A DNA stretch of 37,650 bases, from assembly GCA_019247775.1 (NCBI GenBank), contig JAFBAN010000173.1, forward strand, positions 1 to 37,650, in the 5' to 3' direction. Source of the stretch: Chitinophagaceae bacterium (GTDB taxonomy: Bacteria > Bacteroidota > Bacteroidia > Chitinophagales > Chitinophagaceae). Below, in pieces: positions 15,635 to 23,699 of the stretch. The notes under the pieces are model-generated. The model saw nothing but the letters and a program-made list of their open reading frames with translations. It was not told where the DNA came from and searched no databases. A program made the position numbers and the translations under genes. Each line of letters begins with the position of its first letter. Position 1 is the stretch's first letter.

Positions 15635-16516
15635 ATGACTGATCGTTCCAACAGGCGGCGCGTTATCAAAAATATCCTGGCCGGTTCTGCCGCCCTGGCT
15701 GCCGGCACCGCTTTACCCGCGTTTAAACCCGACGAAAAAAAGCCCTTCATGCTCAAAGGCAATATCCAACACTCGGTTTGCCGCTGGTGTTATGGCAGCG
15801 TACCGCTCGATGAACTCTGCGCATTCGCTGTTGAGATCGGTTTGAAGGGGATAGACTTGGTAGGCCCCAAAGACTGGGATACGCTCAAAAAATACAACCT
15901 GATCTCCACCATGTGCAATGGCGCCGAACTTGGGCTCACCAAGGGCTGGAACGATAAGCAATACCATGCTGCGCTCATCAAGAACTACATGGAGCATATC
16001 GACCTGGTGGCTGCCGCAGGTTTTAAGAACCTGTTCTGCGCCAGCGGTAACAGAAATGGCATGGATGATGAAACAGGATTGAAGAACTGCGAAGAAGGGC
16101 TGAAGCAGATCATCGGCTATGCAGAAAAAAAAGGCGTGATCCTCCAGATGGAACTGCTCAACAGCAAGGTGGATCACAAGGATTATATGTGCGACAGAAC
16201 GCATTGGGGTGTAGAGCTGTGCAAGCGCATCGCTTCACCCAATTTCAAATTGCTGTACGATATCTATCATATGCAGATCGATGAAGGCGATGTGATCCGC
16301 ACCATCCGGGATTACAATACCTATATCGGACATTATCATACCGGCGGGGTGCCGGGCAGGCACGAGATCGACGAAACGCAGGAACTGTATTACCCCGCCA
16401 TCATGAAAGCGATACTGGCCACCGGATTCAACGATTATGTAGCGCAGGAGTTCATCCCCGCCGCACCAGATAAGCTGGCATCGTTGAAAAAGGCGGTGAC
16501 GATATGCGATGTATAG
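15635..16516 (+). CDS. Tat-signal TIM-barrel protein, hydroxypyruvate-isomerase-like
   Basis: The N-terminus has NRRRVIKNILAGSAALAAG, a twin-arginine-type signal ending near LPAF, so the 293-residue enzyme should be exported folded to the periplasm. The mature part is a xylose-isomerase-like TIM barrel resembling hydroxypyruvate isomerase. Relevant segments are VCRWCYGSVPLDELC, ILQMELLNSKVDHKDY (metal Glu), LLYDIYHMQIDEGD (Asp and His), HYHTGGVPGRHEID and the late VAQEFIP (metal Glu). The substrate is unknown. A TCTGGAG heptad repeat separates it from the GMC gene. Confidence 0.88.
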   Translation: MTDRSNRRRVIKNILAGSAALAAGTALPAFKPDEKKPFMLKGNIQHSVCRWCYGSVPLDELCAFAVEIGLKGIDLVGPKDWDTLKKYNLISTMCNGAELGLTKGWNDKQYHAALIKNYMEHIDLVAAAGFKNLFCASGNRNGMDDETGLKNCEEGLKQIIGYAEKKGVILQMELLNSKVDHKDYMCDRTHWGVELCKRIASPNFKLLYDIYHMQIDEGDVIRTIRDYNTYIGHYHTGGVPGRHEIDETQELYYPAIMKAILATGFNDYVAQEFIPAAPDKLASLKKAVTICDV

Positions 16517-16594
16517 AGTAAGTCTGGAGTTGGGAGTTAGGAGTCTGGAGTAGGGGAAAAATACTCCAGACTCCTAACTCCAGACTCCAGACTA
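16517..16594. repeat. Inverted heptad repeat, TCTGGAG/TTAGGAG family (copy 3)
   Basis: The left arm has TCTGGAG, TTGGGAG, TTAGGAG, TCTGGAG (from 16522). The right arm has CTCCAGA, CTCCTAA, CTCCAGA, CTCCAGA (16563-16590). The loop is GTAGGGGAAAAATA. It starts just after the stop codon of the TIM-barrel gene. The right arm has the same unit order as the copy at 9732-9759. Confidence 0.9.
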
Positions 16595-16636
16595 TGAGCA
16601 AAGCGAATAGCTAACCAACCATAAAAACGAAGAATC

Positions 16637-18316
16637 ATGTCTGACCAAACCTACGACGCGATTGTTGTCGGCTCGGGTATCAGTGGCGGCTGGGCTGCCA
16701 AGGAGCTTACGGAAAAAGGGCTCAAAGTACTGATGCTGGAGCGTGGACGCAATATCGAGCACGTGAAAGATTATGTGAATGCGAACAAGGAAGCCTGGGA
16801 CTACCCGCACCGTGGCCGGCGCACGCAGCAGATGATCAACGATTATCCCGTGCTGAAACGCGATTATCCGCTGAATGAGACCAATCTCGATTACTGGGTG
16901 AATGAAAAGGAGAGTCCGTATACCGAAGTGAAGCGCTACGACTGGTTCCGCGGTTATCATGTGGGCGGCCGTTCACTGATGTGGGGCCGGCAGAGCTATC
17001 GCTGGAGCGATCTGGACTTCGAGGCCAATGCCAAGGACGGGATCGCCATCGACTGGCCGGTACGTTATAAGGAGATCGAACCCTGGTACGACTACGTTGA
17101 AAAATTCGCCGGCATCAGCGGCAACAGGGATGGACTGACACAGTTGCCCGACGGGCAATTCCTTCCGCCGATGGATCTTAACTGCGTGGAGAAAGATGCC
17201 GCCACGCGATTGAAAGCCTATTACAAAGGAGCGCGATCGCTGATCATCGGCCGCACGGCCAATATCACCGTGGCCCATGAGGGCCGCACAGCCTGCCAGT
17301 TCAGAAACAAATGCTGGCTCGGTTGTCCGTTCGGCGCCTATTTCAGCACACAGTCGTCTACCCTGCCTGCGGCGATGAAGACCGGCAAGCTCACGCTCCG
17401 TCCATGGTCCATCGTAACAAAAATATTGTACGATAAAGACAAGAAAAGGGCCACCGGTGTAGAAGTGCTGGACGCGGAAACAAACAAGACCTATACCTAC
17501 AACGCAAAGATCGTTTTCCTTAATGCCTCTACTTTCAACTCTGCCTGGATACTGATGAACTCGGCCACGGATGTGTGGCCAGACGGTTTGGGCAGCAGCA
17601 GTGGTGAGTTAGGACATAATATCATGGACCACCACCTGGGCGTAGGCGCCGGCGGAACGATCGATGGGTACGAAGACAAATATTATTTCGGACGTCGCGC
17701 CAACGGTTTCTATATTCCGAGATACCGCAACCTGTTCGGCGATAAGCGCGACTACCTGCGTGGTTTCGGCTACCAGGGCGGCGCAAGCCGCGGAGGCTGG
17801 AGCCGGGATATTGCCGAAATGAGTATCGGTGGTGAGTTCAAAGACGCGCTGACCGAACCAGGCGGCTGGTCTATCGGCATGGGCGGCTTCGGCGAGATTC
17901 TGCCGGATCACAGCAATAAAGTGACGCTGGATAAAACCAAAAAAGATAAATGGGGACTGAATGTACTTTCCTTCGACGCAGAGTTGAAAGACAATGAGAA
18001 GAAGATGCGGAAGGACATGCAGGCGGATGCGGAGGAAATGCTTACTGCCATCGGCGCCAAGAATGTGAAAGGCTACGAAGGCAATGGCGTTCATGGCCGC
18101 GGCATTCACGAAATGGGCGCCGCACGTATGGGAGCCGATCCGAAATCGTCGGTGGTGAACAAGAACAACCAGGTATGGGATGCGCCGAATGTGTTTGTTA
18201 CAGACGGTTCATTCATGACCTCGGCCGCATGCGTCAATCCATCGCTCACCTATATGGCTTTTACTGCACGGGCAGTAGACTTTGCGGTGAACGAGCTGAA
18301 AAAACAGAACTTATAA
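16637..18316 (+). CDS. GMC-family FAD oxidoreductase, probable glycoside/sugar dehydrogenase catalytic subunit
   Basis: The 559-residue product begins with the FAD-binding motif VVGSGISGGWAAKEL (10-24) and LMLERGR, and has GGRSLMWGRQSYRW (110-123). The C-terminus shows HGRGIHEMGAARMG with the probable catalytic His and VNPSLTYMAFTARAVDFAV. A Cys cluster, ACQFRNKCWLGCPFG with Cys220, Cys226 and Cys230, resembles the Fe-S region of FAD glucose and fructose dehydrogenases. There is no signal peptide. The next gene encodes a gluconate 2-dehydrogenase subunit-3-like protein with a Tat signal, so export as a complex is likely. Glucoside 3-dehydrogenase activity is an inference from context. Confidence 0.9.
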   Translation: MSDQTYDAIVVGSGISGGWAAKELTEKGLKVLMLERGRNIEHVKDYVNANKEAWDYPHRGRRTQQMINDYPVLKRDYPLNETNLDYWVNEKESPYTEVKRYDWFRGYHVGGRSLMWGRQSYRWSDLDFEANAKDGIAIDWPVRYKEIEPWYDYVEKFAGISGNRDGLTQLPDGQFLPPMDLNCVEKDAATRLKAYYKGARSLIIGRTANITVAHEGRTACQFRNKCWLGCPFGAYFSTQSSTLPAAMKTGKLTLRPWSIVTKILYDKDKKRATGVEVLDAETNKTYTYNAKIVFLNASTFNSAWILMNSATDVWPDGLGSSSGELGHNIMDHHLGVGAGGTIDGYEDKYYFGRRANGFYIPRYRNLFGDKRDYLRGFGYQGGASRGGWSRDIAEMSIGGEFKDALTEPGGWSIGMGGFGEILPDHSNKVTLDKTKKDKWGLNVLSFDAELKDNEKKMRKDMQADAEEMLTAIGAKNVKGYEGNGVHGRGIHEMGAARMGADPKSSVVNKNNQVWDAPNVFVTDGSFMTSAACVNPSLTYMAFTARAVDFAVNELKKQNL

Positions 18317-18323
18317 TCATCGT

Positions 18324-18392
18324 GAATGGTGAATTGTGAATGGTGAATAAAGCCATTGACCATTGACCATTCACCATTCACCACTCACAAAA
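18324..18392. repeat. Inverted heptad repeat, GTGAATG/CCATTCA family (copy 2)
   Basis: The left arm has GTGAATG, GTGAATT, GTGAATG, GTGAATA (18324-18351). The right arm has CCATTGA, CCATTGA, CCATTCA, CCATTCA, CCACTCA (from 18353). The arms are complementary. It lies between the GMC gene and its subunit-3 partner, two genes that should be co-expressed. Confidence 0.9.
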
Positions 18393-18400
18393 ATAAAACC

Positions 18401-18964
18401 ATGAATAGAAGAGAAGCCCTTTCCAGCGTAGCCCTGCTCCTGGGGGGAACCATTATCGGTGCGGAGGCATTTCTTTCGGGTTGTAAGACCAAGACCGATG
18501 CCGGTACCAGTTTTACCGCCAGCGATGTTAGTTTACTCGATGAAGTGGCGGAAACCATCCTCCCTGCCACCAGCACACCCGGCGCGAAAGCCGCCAAAGT
18601 AGGTGAGTTCATGACGGTGATCGTTCGCGATTGTTATGAGCCAAAAGATCAGCAGGTGTTTATGGAAGGCATGAAGAAATTAGAGGATTCCAGCAAAAAA
18701 GTCAACGGTAAATCCTTCATGGAAAGCACGCCCGAACAACGCCACGCCTTACTCGTGGCACTGGACGGCGAACAGAAAGCTTACCAGAAAGACAAAAAGA
18801 AAGACGACCCCAACCATTATTTCCGCATGATGAAAGAATTGACCCTCTGGGGCTATTTCACTTCGGAAGTAGGCGCTACCAAGGCATTGCGCTATGTAGC
18901 GGTGCCGGGCAAGTACGAAGGATGTATCCCGTACAAGAAGGGCGACAAAGCGTGGGCTACCTAA
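18401..18964 (+). CDS. Gluconate 2-dehydrogenase subunit 3 family protein (Tat lipoprotein)
   Basis: The start at 18401 gives MNRREALSSVALLLGG with a twin arginine at 3-4 and a lipobox FLSGC with Cys28, suggesting a Tat-exported lipoprotein. The 187-residue protein has the family pattern SLLDEVAETILPATSTPGAKA (about 46-66), VGEFMTVIVRDCY and a C-terminal LTLWGYFTSEVGATKALRY. Small subunits of this family accompany GMC dehydrogenases and carry the export signal for the complex. A longer start at 18356 would translate repeat sequence and was rejected. Confidence 0.9.
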   Translation: MNRREALSSVALLLGGTIIGAEAFLSGCKTKTDAGTSFTASDVSLLDEVAETILPATSTPGAKAAKVGEFMTVIVRDCYEPKDQQVFMEGMKKLEDSSKKVNGKSFMESTPEQRHALLVALDGEQKAYQKDKKKDDPNHYFRMMKELTLWGYFTSEVGATKALRYVAVPGKYEGCIPYKKGDKAWAT

Positions 18965-19135
18965 GGAGTTTGTAGTTTGTGATCTGTGGTCTGTTGTTTG
19001 GGTCGATAGTCCATGGTCCATAGTGATGACGGCGTTGTAACGCAACCGCTATGGACTATTGACCATGGACCACCAGCAACCACGAACTGCGAACAACCAC
19101 AGACCACAGACTACAGACAACAAACTTTAATAGAA
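18965..19135. repeat. Long inverted heptad repeat, GTTTGTA/CTGTGGT + GTCCATA family (copy 3)
   Basis: The left arm reads GTTTGTA, GTTTGTG, ATCTGTG, GTCTGTT, GTTTGGG, TCGATAG, TCCATGG, TCCATAG. The right arm mirrors it with CTATGGA, CTATTGA, CCATGGA, and later CAGACCA, CAGACTA, CAGACAA. Both keep a 7-bp period over more than 50 bp each side. The array begins directly after the subunit-3 stop codon. The inner units match those at 12901-12950. Confidence 0.9.
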
Positions 19136-19151
19136 CTTCAACACAATTCCT

Positions 19152-20009
19152 ATGTCAACAAACAGAAGAGATTTTCTCCGTACGGGTACTTTTGCGGCTT
19201 TGGGGCTGAGTTTGCCGTTCAGGGGTGAGTCGTCCATTTTTGCGCCTAAAGCTTTGAACAGTTTCGGTATCCAGTTATGGACGGTAAAGGAAGACATGGC
19301 TGCGAATGCGAAAGATACCCTGCGAAAGATCGCCAGCTACGGGTATAAACAGATCGAAAGTTTTGAAGGACGTGATGGCATGTTCTGGGGAATGGGCCAT
19401 AAGGAGTTCAAGAAGTATATGGACCAGCTGCACATGACCATTATCTCTTCGCACTGCGATATCACCAAAGACTTTGAAAAAAAGGCAGCCGAAGCCAGCG
19501 AGATCGGGATGAAATACCTGATCTGTCCCTACAAAGGCCCGCAGAAATCGATCGATAATTTCAAGCAATTCGCGGATGATTTCAATAAAGCCGGAGAGAT
19601 CTGCAAGAAGAACGGGATACGGTTCGCGTATCACAACCATGACTACTCGTTCAAACCGGTAGATGGCCATGTTCCGCAGGATGTGATGATGCAGAATACA
19701 GACAAGAACCTGGTTGATTTCGAAATGGATATTTACTGGGTGGTGGCTGCAGGCGAAGATCCCGAAAAATGGTTCAGGAAATATCCGGGACGGTTCAAGC
19801 TTTGTCACGTGAAAGACCTGGCAAAAACAGACAAAGGCCATGAGTCCGTTCAGCTTGGCAAGGGAACGATCAACTTTAAAAAGATACTGAAGACGGGAAC
19901 AGCCAATGGCCTGAAATATTATATCGTTGAGCAGGAGGCATTCACCGGTTCAAATCCATTGGAGAGTGCGGCCGCCGATGCAAAATATATGAAGAGGCTG
20001 GTGATTTGA
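19152..20009 (+). CDS. Tat-signal sugar phosphate isomerase/epimerase-like TIM barrel
   Basis: The N-terminus MSTNRRDFLRTGTFAALGLS is a clear Tat signal (NRRDFLR). The mature 285-residue enzyme is a xylose-isomerase-like TIM barrel without a phosphate-site signature I can identify. Segments include GIQLWTVKEDMAANAKDTLR, GYKQIESFEGRDG, RFAYHNHDYSF (His), VDFEMDIYWVVAAGEDPEKW (Asp), LCHVKDLAK and the late YYIVEQEAFTG (Glu). These are the usual metal-binding elements. It is the last gene of the plus-strand half of the island. The following gap has a degenerate repeat pair and a terminator. Confidence 0.9.
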   Translation: MSTNRRDFLRTGTFAALGLSLPFRGESSIFAPKALNSFGIQLWTVKEDMAANAKDTLRKIASYGYKQIESFEGRDGMFWGMGHKEFKKYMDQLHMTIISSHCDITKDFEKKAAEASEIGMKYLICPYKGPQKSIDNFKQFADDFNKAGEICKKNGIRFAYHNHDYSFKPVDGHVPQDVMMQNTDKNLVDFEMDIYWVVAAGEDPEKWFRKYPGRFKLCHVKDLAKTDKGHESVQLGKGTINFKKILKTGTANGLKYYIVEQEAFTGSNPLESAAADAKYMKRLVI

Positions 20010-20014
20010 GTTTC

Positions 20015-20117
20015 TTTGCGGCCTTCCTCGAGCTTTGCGGACTTTGCGATACCGCGCAGTTGCGATTTTTGTAACGCAGAGGACGCAAAGGAGCGCAGGG
20101 AACGCAGAGGAGATTTC
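20015..20117. repeat. Degenerate inverted pair of CTTTGCGG / ACGCAGAGG arms
   Basis: The left arm contains CTTTGCGGCC, AGCTTTGCGG and ACTTTGCG (about 20016-20048). The right arm contains ACGCAGAGG, ACGCAAAGG, AGCGCAGGG and AACGCAGAGG with about 9-bp spacing (20075-20110). The vocabulary matches the arms around the GxxExxY gene, but nothing is encoded between these arms. Confidence 0.7.
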
Positions 20118-20134
20118 GGATAACATTAAAAAGC

Positions 20135-20162
20135 AAAGGAGAACGGTCGTTCTCCTTTTTTT
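20135..20162. terminator. Bidirectional terminator between convergent genes
   Basis: AAAGGAGAACG (20135-20145) pairs perfectly with CGTTCTCCTTT (20148-20158), followed by a run of T to 20162. An A-rich stretch precedes the stem, so it also works as a terminator for the minus-strand gene ending at 20188. Confidence 0.85.
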
Positions 20163-20187
20163 ATGCAGTGATATTATTGATCCGTTA

Positions 20188-21666
20188 TTACACCCCAAGA
20201 CTATAACCATCCCGGTAAGTGCGTTTTACGAACTGGTTGGCTTCATCGAAATTGGTGATGCGCATGTTCGGGCCGTCCCAGAGCAGTTTGATATTGCGGC
20301 CCGGATAAACATCGATCTCGCGGCCGCGACCATCTTTGCCTTTTCGGCTCACATTGTAACTGCGTATCGCGAGATTGCCCATGAGTACGCTTTCGGTCAG
20401 TGGTCCTGCGATATCGAAATTGGAGCTCAGGTTCTTTGCTTCGGGAGATCCATATCCTGCAATGGCGCCTCTTACCCATGCGGCGTAATGGCCATTGTCT
20501 CCATTAGGAACGCGTTCCACTGTTTTCGGCACAACTACTTCTTTGCTTCGTGAAGTGGGGAGCAGTTGCGGATACATGCCATAGGTGCCGCACATCATCT
20601 TCCCTTTTGTTCCGATAAACAGCGTACCGTTACCGCCATCACCCATTTGTTCATTGGCGCCGAGTTCTTCGGGGCGGTCTGGTTGTATACCTCCATCCAT
20701 CCAGTGCAGTTTCACATCAGGCTTGCCGTTCATGCCTTTGAATGTAAGTGTGATAGAAGAAGATATCGGGCCTGAATCGGGATAAACGCCACGCGTCCAG
20801 TTCTCGATATACGGTGTGGCAACACTGCATTCGGCAGAAACCGGATAACCCAGTCCCAGCACGGCAAAAGCAGGCGCCATAATATGACAGGCCATATCGC
20901 CCAGGGCGCCGGTGCCGTAATCCCACCAACCGCGCCAGTTGAACGGAACCAGTTTTTCTACATAATCGCGGTAAGGCGCAGTGCCGAGCCATAAATTCCA
21001 ATCGAGCTCTGCAGGCACCGGGGGTTTGTCTTTCGACCAGGGAATTCCCTGCGGCCATACGGGTCTGTCGGTATAAGCCCATATTGTATGAACATCACCG
21101 ATGGTGCCGGCATTGTACCAGTCCTGCAACTGCCGCACTCCATCACCCGAAGCGCCCTGGTTACCCATTTGTGTTACTACTTTGTAACGATGGGCGGCCT
21201 GGGTAAGCATGCGGGCCTCGTAGATATCGTGGGTCAAAGGTTTCTGAACATAGACGTGTTTACCAAGTTGCATCGCTGCCATGGCGATAACGGCGTGCAT
21301 ATGATCGGGGGTAGATACGGAAACTGCGTCAAAATTCTTATGCTCTTTATCCAGCATTTCGCGGTAATCCTTGTAAAGTTTTGCCTTGGGATAGCGGTCC
21401 ACACTTTTTTTGATCTGGCGGGTATCCACATCACAGAGATAAGCGATCTCTGCCTTGCCGCTCTGGAAGAAATTCCACAGATCGCTTTCGCCTTTGCCGC
21501 CCGCGCCCACGCCGGCTACTACCAGTTTATCGCTGGGCGCCGTAAAACCGCGGCCGAGAACATGGCGGGGCACAATGTAGAAACCGGCTGCTGCAAGCGC
21601 GGAATTGCGTATAAAAGAACGCCTGGAATTACCGGCATCTGCAGCGGGTAAAGATTTTTTTTTCAT
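20188..21666 (-). CDS. Tat-signal Gfo/Idh/MocA family oxidoreductase (periplasmic)
   Basis: The 492-residue product has NSRRSFIRNSALAAAGFYIV, a twin-arginine signal at residues 13-32. The Rossmann motif VVAGVGAGGKGESDL, the family EKP-equivalent written here as VYVQKPLTHDIYEARML, and GTGALGDMACHIM with the conserved His follow. Exported members of this family often keep a tightly bound NAD(P). Lys of QKP fits the catalytic Lys. It is convergent with the island's plus-strand genes. Together with the cytoplasmic Gfo/Idh/MocA at 13005 it gives one such enzyme on each side of the membrane. Confidence 0.9.
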   Translation of the reverse strand: MKKKSLPAADAGNSRRSFIRNSALAAAGFYIVPRHVLGRGFTAPSDKLVVAGVGAGGKGESDLWNFFQSGKAEIAYLCDVDTRQIKKSVDRYPKAKLYKDYREMLDKEHKNFDAVSVSTPDHMHAVIAMAAMQLGKHVYVQKPLTHDIYEARMLTQAAHRYKVVTQMGNQGASGDGVRQLQDWYNAGTIGDVHTIWAYTDRPVWPQGIPWSKDKPPVPAELDWNLWLGTAPYRDYVEKLVPFNWRGWWDYGTGALGDMACHIMAPAFAVLGLGYPVSAECSVATPYIENWTRGVYPDSGPISSSITLTFKGMNGKPDVKLHWMDGGIQPDRPEELGANEQMGDGGNGTLFIGTKGKMMCGTYGMYPQLLPTSRSKEVVVPKTVERVPNGDNGHYAAWVRGAIAGYGSPEAKNLSSNFDIAGPLTESVLMGNLAIRSYNVSRKGKDGRGREIDVYPGRNIKLLWDGPNMRITNFDEANQFVKRTYRDGYSLGV

Positions 21667-21837
21667 GGCTGATGGTTAGAGTTACTGTTAGAATATGAAG
21701 ACATGAATTTATTTAATTTATCGGAAACAGGGCACATATTTCTTCGGCATCCATGAGGAATTTGGCAGGCCTCATGAAAAACAATAGTGCCGATGCAGCG
21801 CGTTGCTTATTTTCAGCGTCAGCAAAAAAACACCTCT

Positions 21838-22266
21838 ATGAAAAAAATATTTTTTGGAGCCATAATCGCCCTGGCGGCCGCGTGCACACCACAAACAGTA
21901 CCGCCACCGGCCCCTATGCCTGATCCGTTGCCGATCCCCAATTCAGTTATCGGTAACTGGAAACTGGCAGAAGTACAAAGTCCGGGCACCGGCGGGCCGG
22001 GTGTTTGGGCTGCTGCCAGTCCTTCCGGCCAAACCATGAATTTTTCGGCCAATGGAACAGTTTCGGGAACTGCATTTCCTGCCGCAACAAGCTTTCAGCA
22101 GGTGGATGCAGTAACGTTAAAAATAACGGACCCGGCCGATCCTGCGGGGTATCGCCTGTTCTATTTCAAGATAGATACAGCGGCGCGAACCCTGGTGCTT
22201 TCGATCAGGCTTGCCTCGGGCGCTATCTGTACCGAAGGCTGCGGCGGCTATAAATTTGTGCAGTGA
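21838..22266 (+). CDS. Small lipoprotein of unknown function
   Basis: The start at 21838 gives MKKIFFGAIIALAAAC with a lipidated Cys16, then a Pro-rich linker (PPPAPMPDPLPIP). A short beta-rich domain follows, beginning IGNWKLAEVQSPGTGGP and ending ICTEGCGGYKFVQ. The total is 142 residues. The GNWKL opening and alternating strands resemble small lipocalin-like or META-like lipoproteins of Bacteroidota, but I cannot assign a family. The upstream in-frame ATG at 21787 gives a poor signal and was not used. The 171-bp upstream gap shows no repeat. Confidence 0.78.
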   Translation: MKKIFFGAIIALAAACTPQTVPPPAPMPDPLPIPNSVIGNWKLAEVQSPGTGGPGVWAAASPSGQTMNFSANGTVSGTAFPAATSFQQVDAVTLKITDPADPAGYRLFYFKIDTAARTLVLSIRLASGAICTEGCGGYKFVQ

Positions 22267-22322
22267 TGAGGAACTGAGCCGGCGGACCATTCACCATGAG
22301 AAAGCCGTATCTTTTCGGTATC

Positions 22323-23699
22323 ATGTCTGTTCTGCAAGAATCACTAACATCGATGCGCCAGTTTTACCTGTCTGGCGCAACACGCAGTTATGCTTTCAGG
22401 AAACAGCAGCTGCTGGCATTGAAGAGATCGATAACCGATCATGAAACGGAGATCTACGAGGCGCTCTATTCGGATCTTCGAAAAAGCAGGGAAGAATGCT
22501 GGGTAACCGAAAACGGCTTCCTGCTTGCTGAACTGAACGATGCGCTGCGTCACCTGCGACGCTGGATGCAACCCGAAGCCGTGCCTACCAATCTGCTGAA
22601 TTTTCCATCGGGAAGCCGGGTATTGTATGAGCCGCTGGGGGTAACACTGATCATCGGCCCGTGGAACTATCCGCTGCAGTTGCTTTTTACGCCCCTGGTC
22701 GGCGCCATCGCCGCTGGCAATTGTGTGGTGTTGAAGCCCAGCGAATTTGCTCCTGCCACCAGCGCTGTGATGCAGAAGATCATTGAGGCCAGTTTTTCAA
22801 AAGAATATATCCTGTATGTTCCCGGCGATGGGGCCACGGTGATCCCTGACATGATGAAAAATTTCAGTTTCGATCATGTTTTTTATACCGGCAGCACCAG
22901 TGTTGGGAAGATCATTTACCAGATGGCCGCGGAAAAACTGGTGCCTGTAACGCTTGAGCTGGGCGGCAAAAGCCCCTGTGTAGTGGAATCCGATGGCAAT
23001 ATTCCGGTCGCTGCCAAGCGGATAGCGATGACAAAATTTTCCAATGCCGGCCAGATGTGTGTGGCCCCGGATTATGTACTGGTGCACCGATCGGTGAAAG
23101 AGAAACTTGTGGCAGAATTGAAAAAACGCATTGTTCAGTACTTCGGCGAGAAGCCGGAAGAGTCTTATAATTACGGTAAGCTGATCAATGAGAAACAATT
23201 CGACCGGGTAAGCCGGTACCTGCAGCAGGGGAACATTATTCATGGAGGCAGAACAAACCGGCAGACACTATTCATAGAACCTACTTTGCTGGAACCCACA
23301 GATCTTTCTGCGGCGGTGATGAAGGAAGAGATCTTCGGCCCGGTATTGCCGGTAATTGGTTTTGAAACGATGGAAGAAGCGCTGCACATCATCGCGGAAA
23401 ATCCAGATCCGCTGTCCTTCTATGTTTTTAGTTCGGATCCTGATAAAGAGACCAGATGGCTTAACGCCGTTCCTTCCGGCGGCGCCTGTATCAACAATGC
23501 GAGCTGGCATCTTACCAATTACAATCTGCCATTTGGAGGTCGGGGTTCGAGCGGAATGGGCGCTTATCATGGAAAATATTCTTTCGATACATTCAGTCAT
23601 AAACGTGCCGTTATGAAAACGCCGGCCTGGTTCGATCCGGCATTGAAGTATCCGCCGTTTAAGGGGAAGTTGGGGATTTTTAAGAAGATCATCAGATAA
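22323..23699 (+). CDS. Aldehyde dehydrogenase
   Basis: This is an NAD(P)-dependent aldehyde dehydrogenase of the class 3 type (short, about 458 residues). Visible motifs are GPWNYPLQLLFTPLVGAIAAGN, KPSEFAPATS, the cofactor-loop region FYTGSTSVGKIIYQMAA, the catalytic Glu in LELGGKSPCVV, the nucleophile Cys in FSNAGQMCVAPDYVL, EEIFGPVLPVI and a C-terminal LPFGGRGSSGMGAYHG. An in-frame ATG at 22296 would add nine residues and is also possible. The stop codon at 23697 touches a C/G-rich repeat. Confidence 0.93.
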   Translation: MSVLQESLTSMRQFYLSGATRSYAFRKQQLLALKRSITDHETEIYEALYSDLRKSREECWVTENGFLLAELNDALRHLRRWMQPEAVPTNLLNFPSGSRVLYEPLGVTLIIGPWNYPLQLLFTPLVGAIAAGNCVVLKPSEFAPATSAVMQKIIEASFSKEYILYVPGDGATVIPDMMKNFSFDHVFYTGSTSVGKIIYQMAAEKLVPVTLELGGKSPCVVESDGNIPVAAKRIAMTKFSNAGQMCVAPDYVLVHRSVKEKLVAELKKRIVQYFGEKPEESYNYGKLINEKQFDRVSRYLQQGNIIHGGRTNRQTLFIEPTLLEPTDLSAAVMKEEIFGPVLPVIGFETMEEALHIIAENPDPLSFYVFSSDPDKETRWLNAVPSGGACINNASWHLTNYNLPFGGRGSSGMGAYHGKYSFDTFSHKRAVMKTPAWFDPALKYPPFKGKLGIFKKIIR

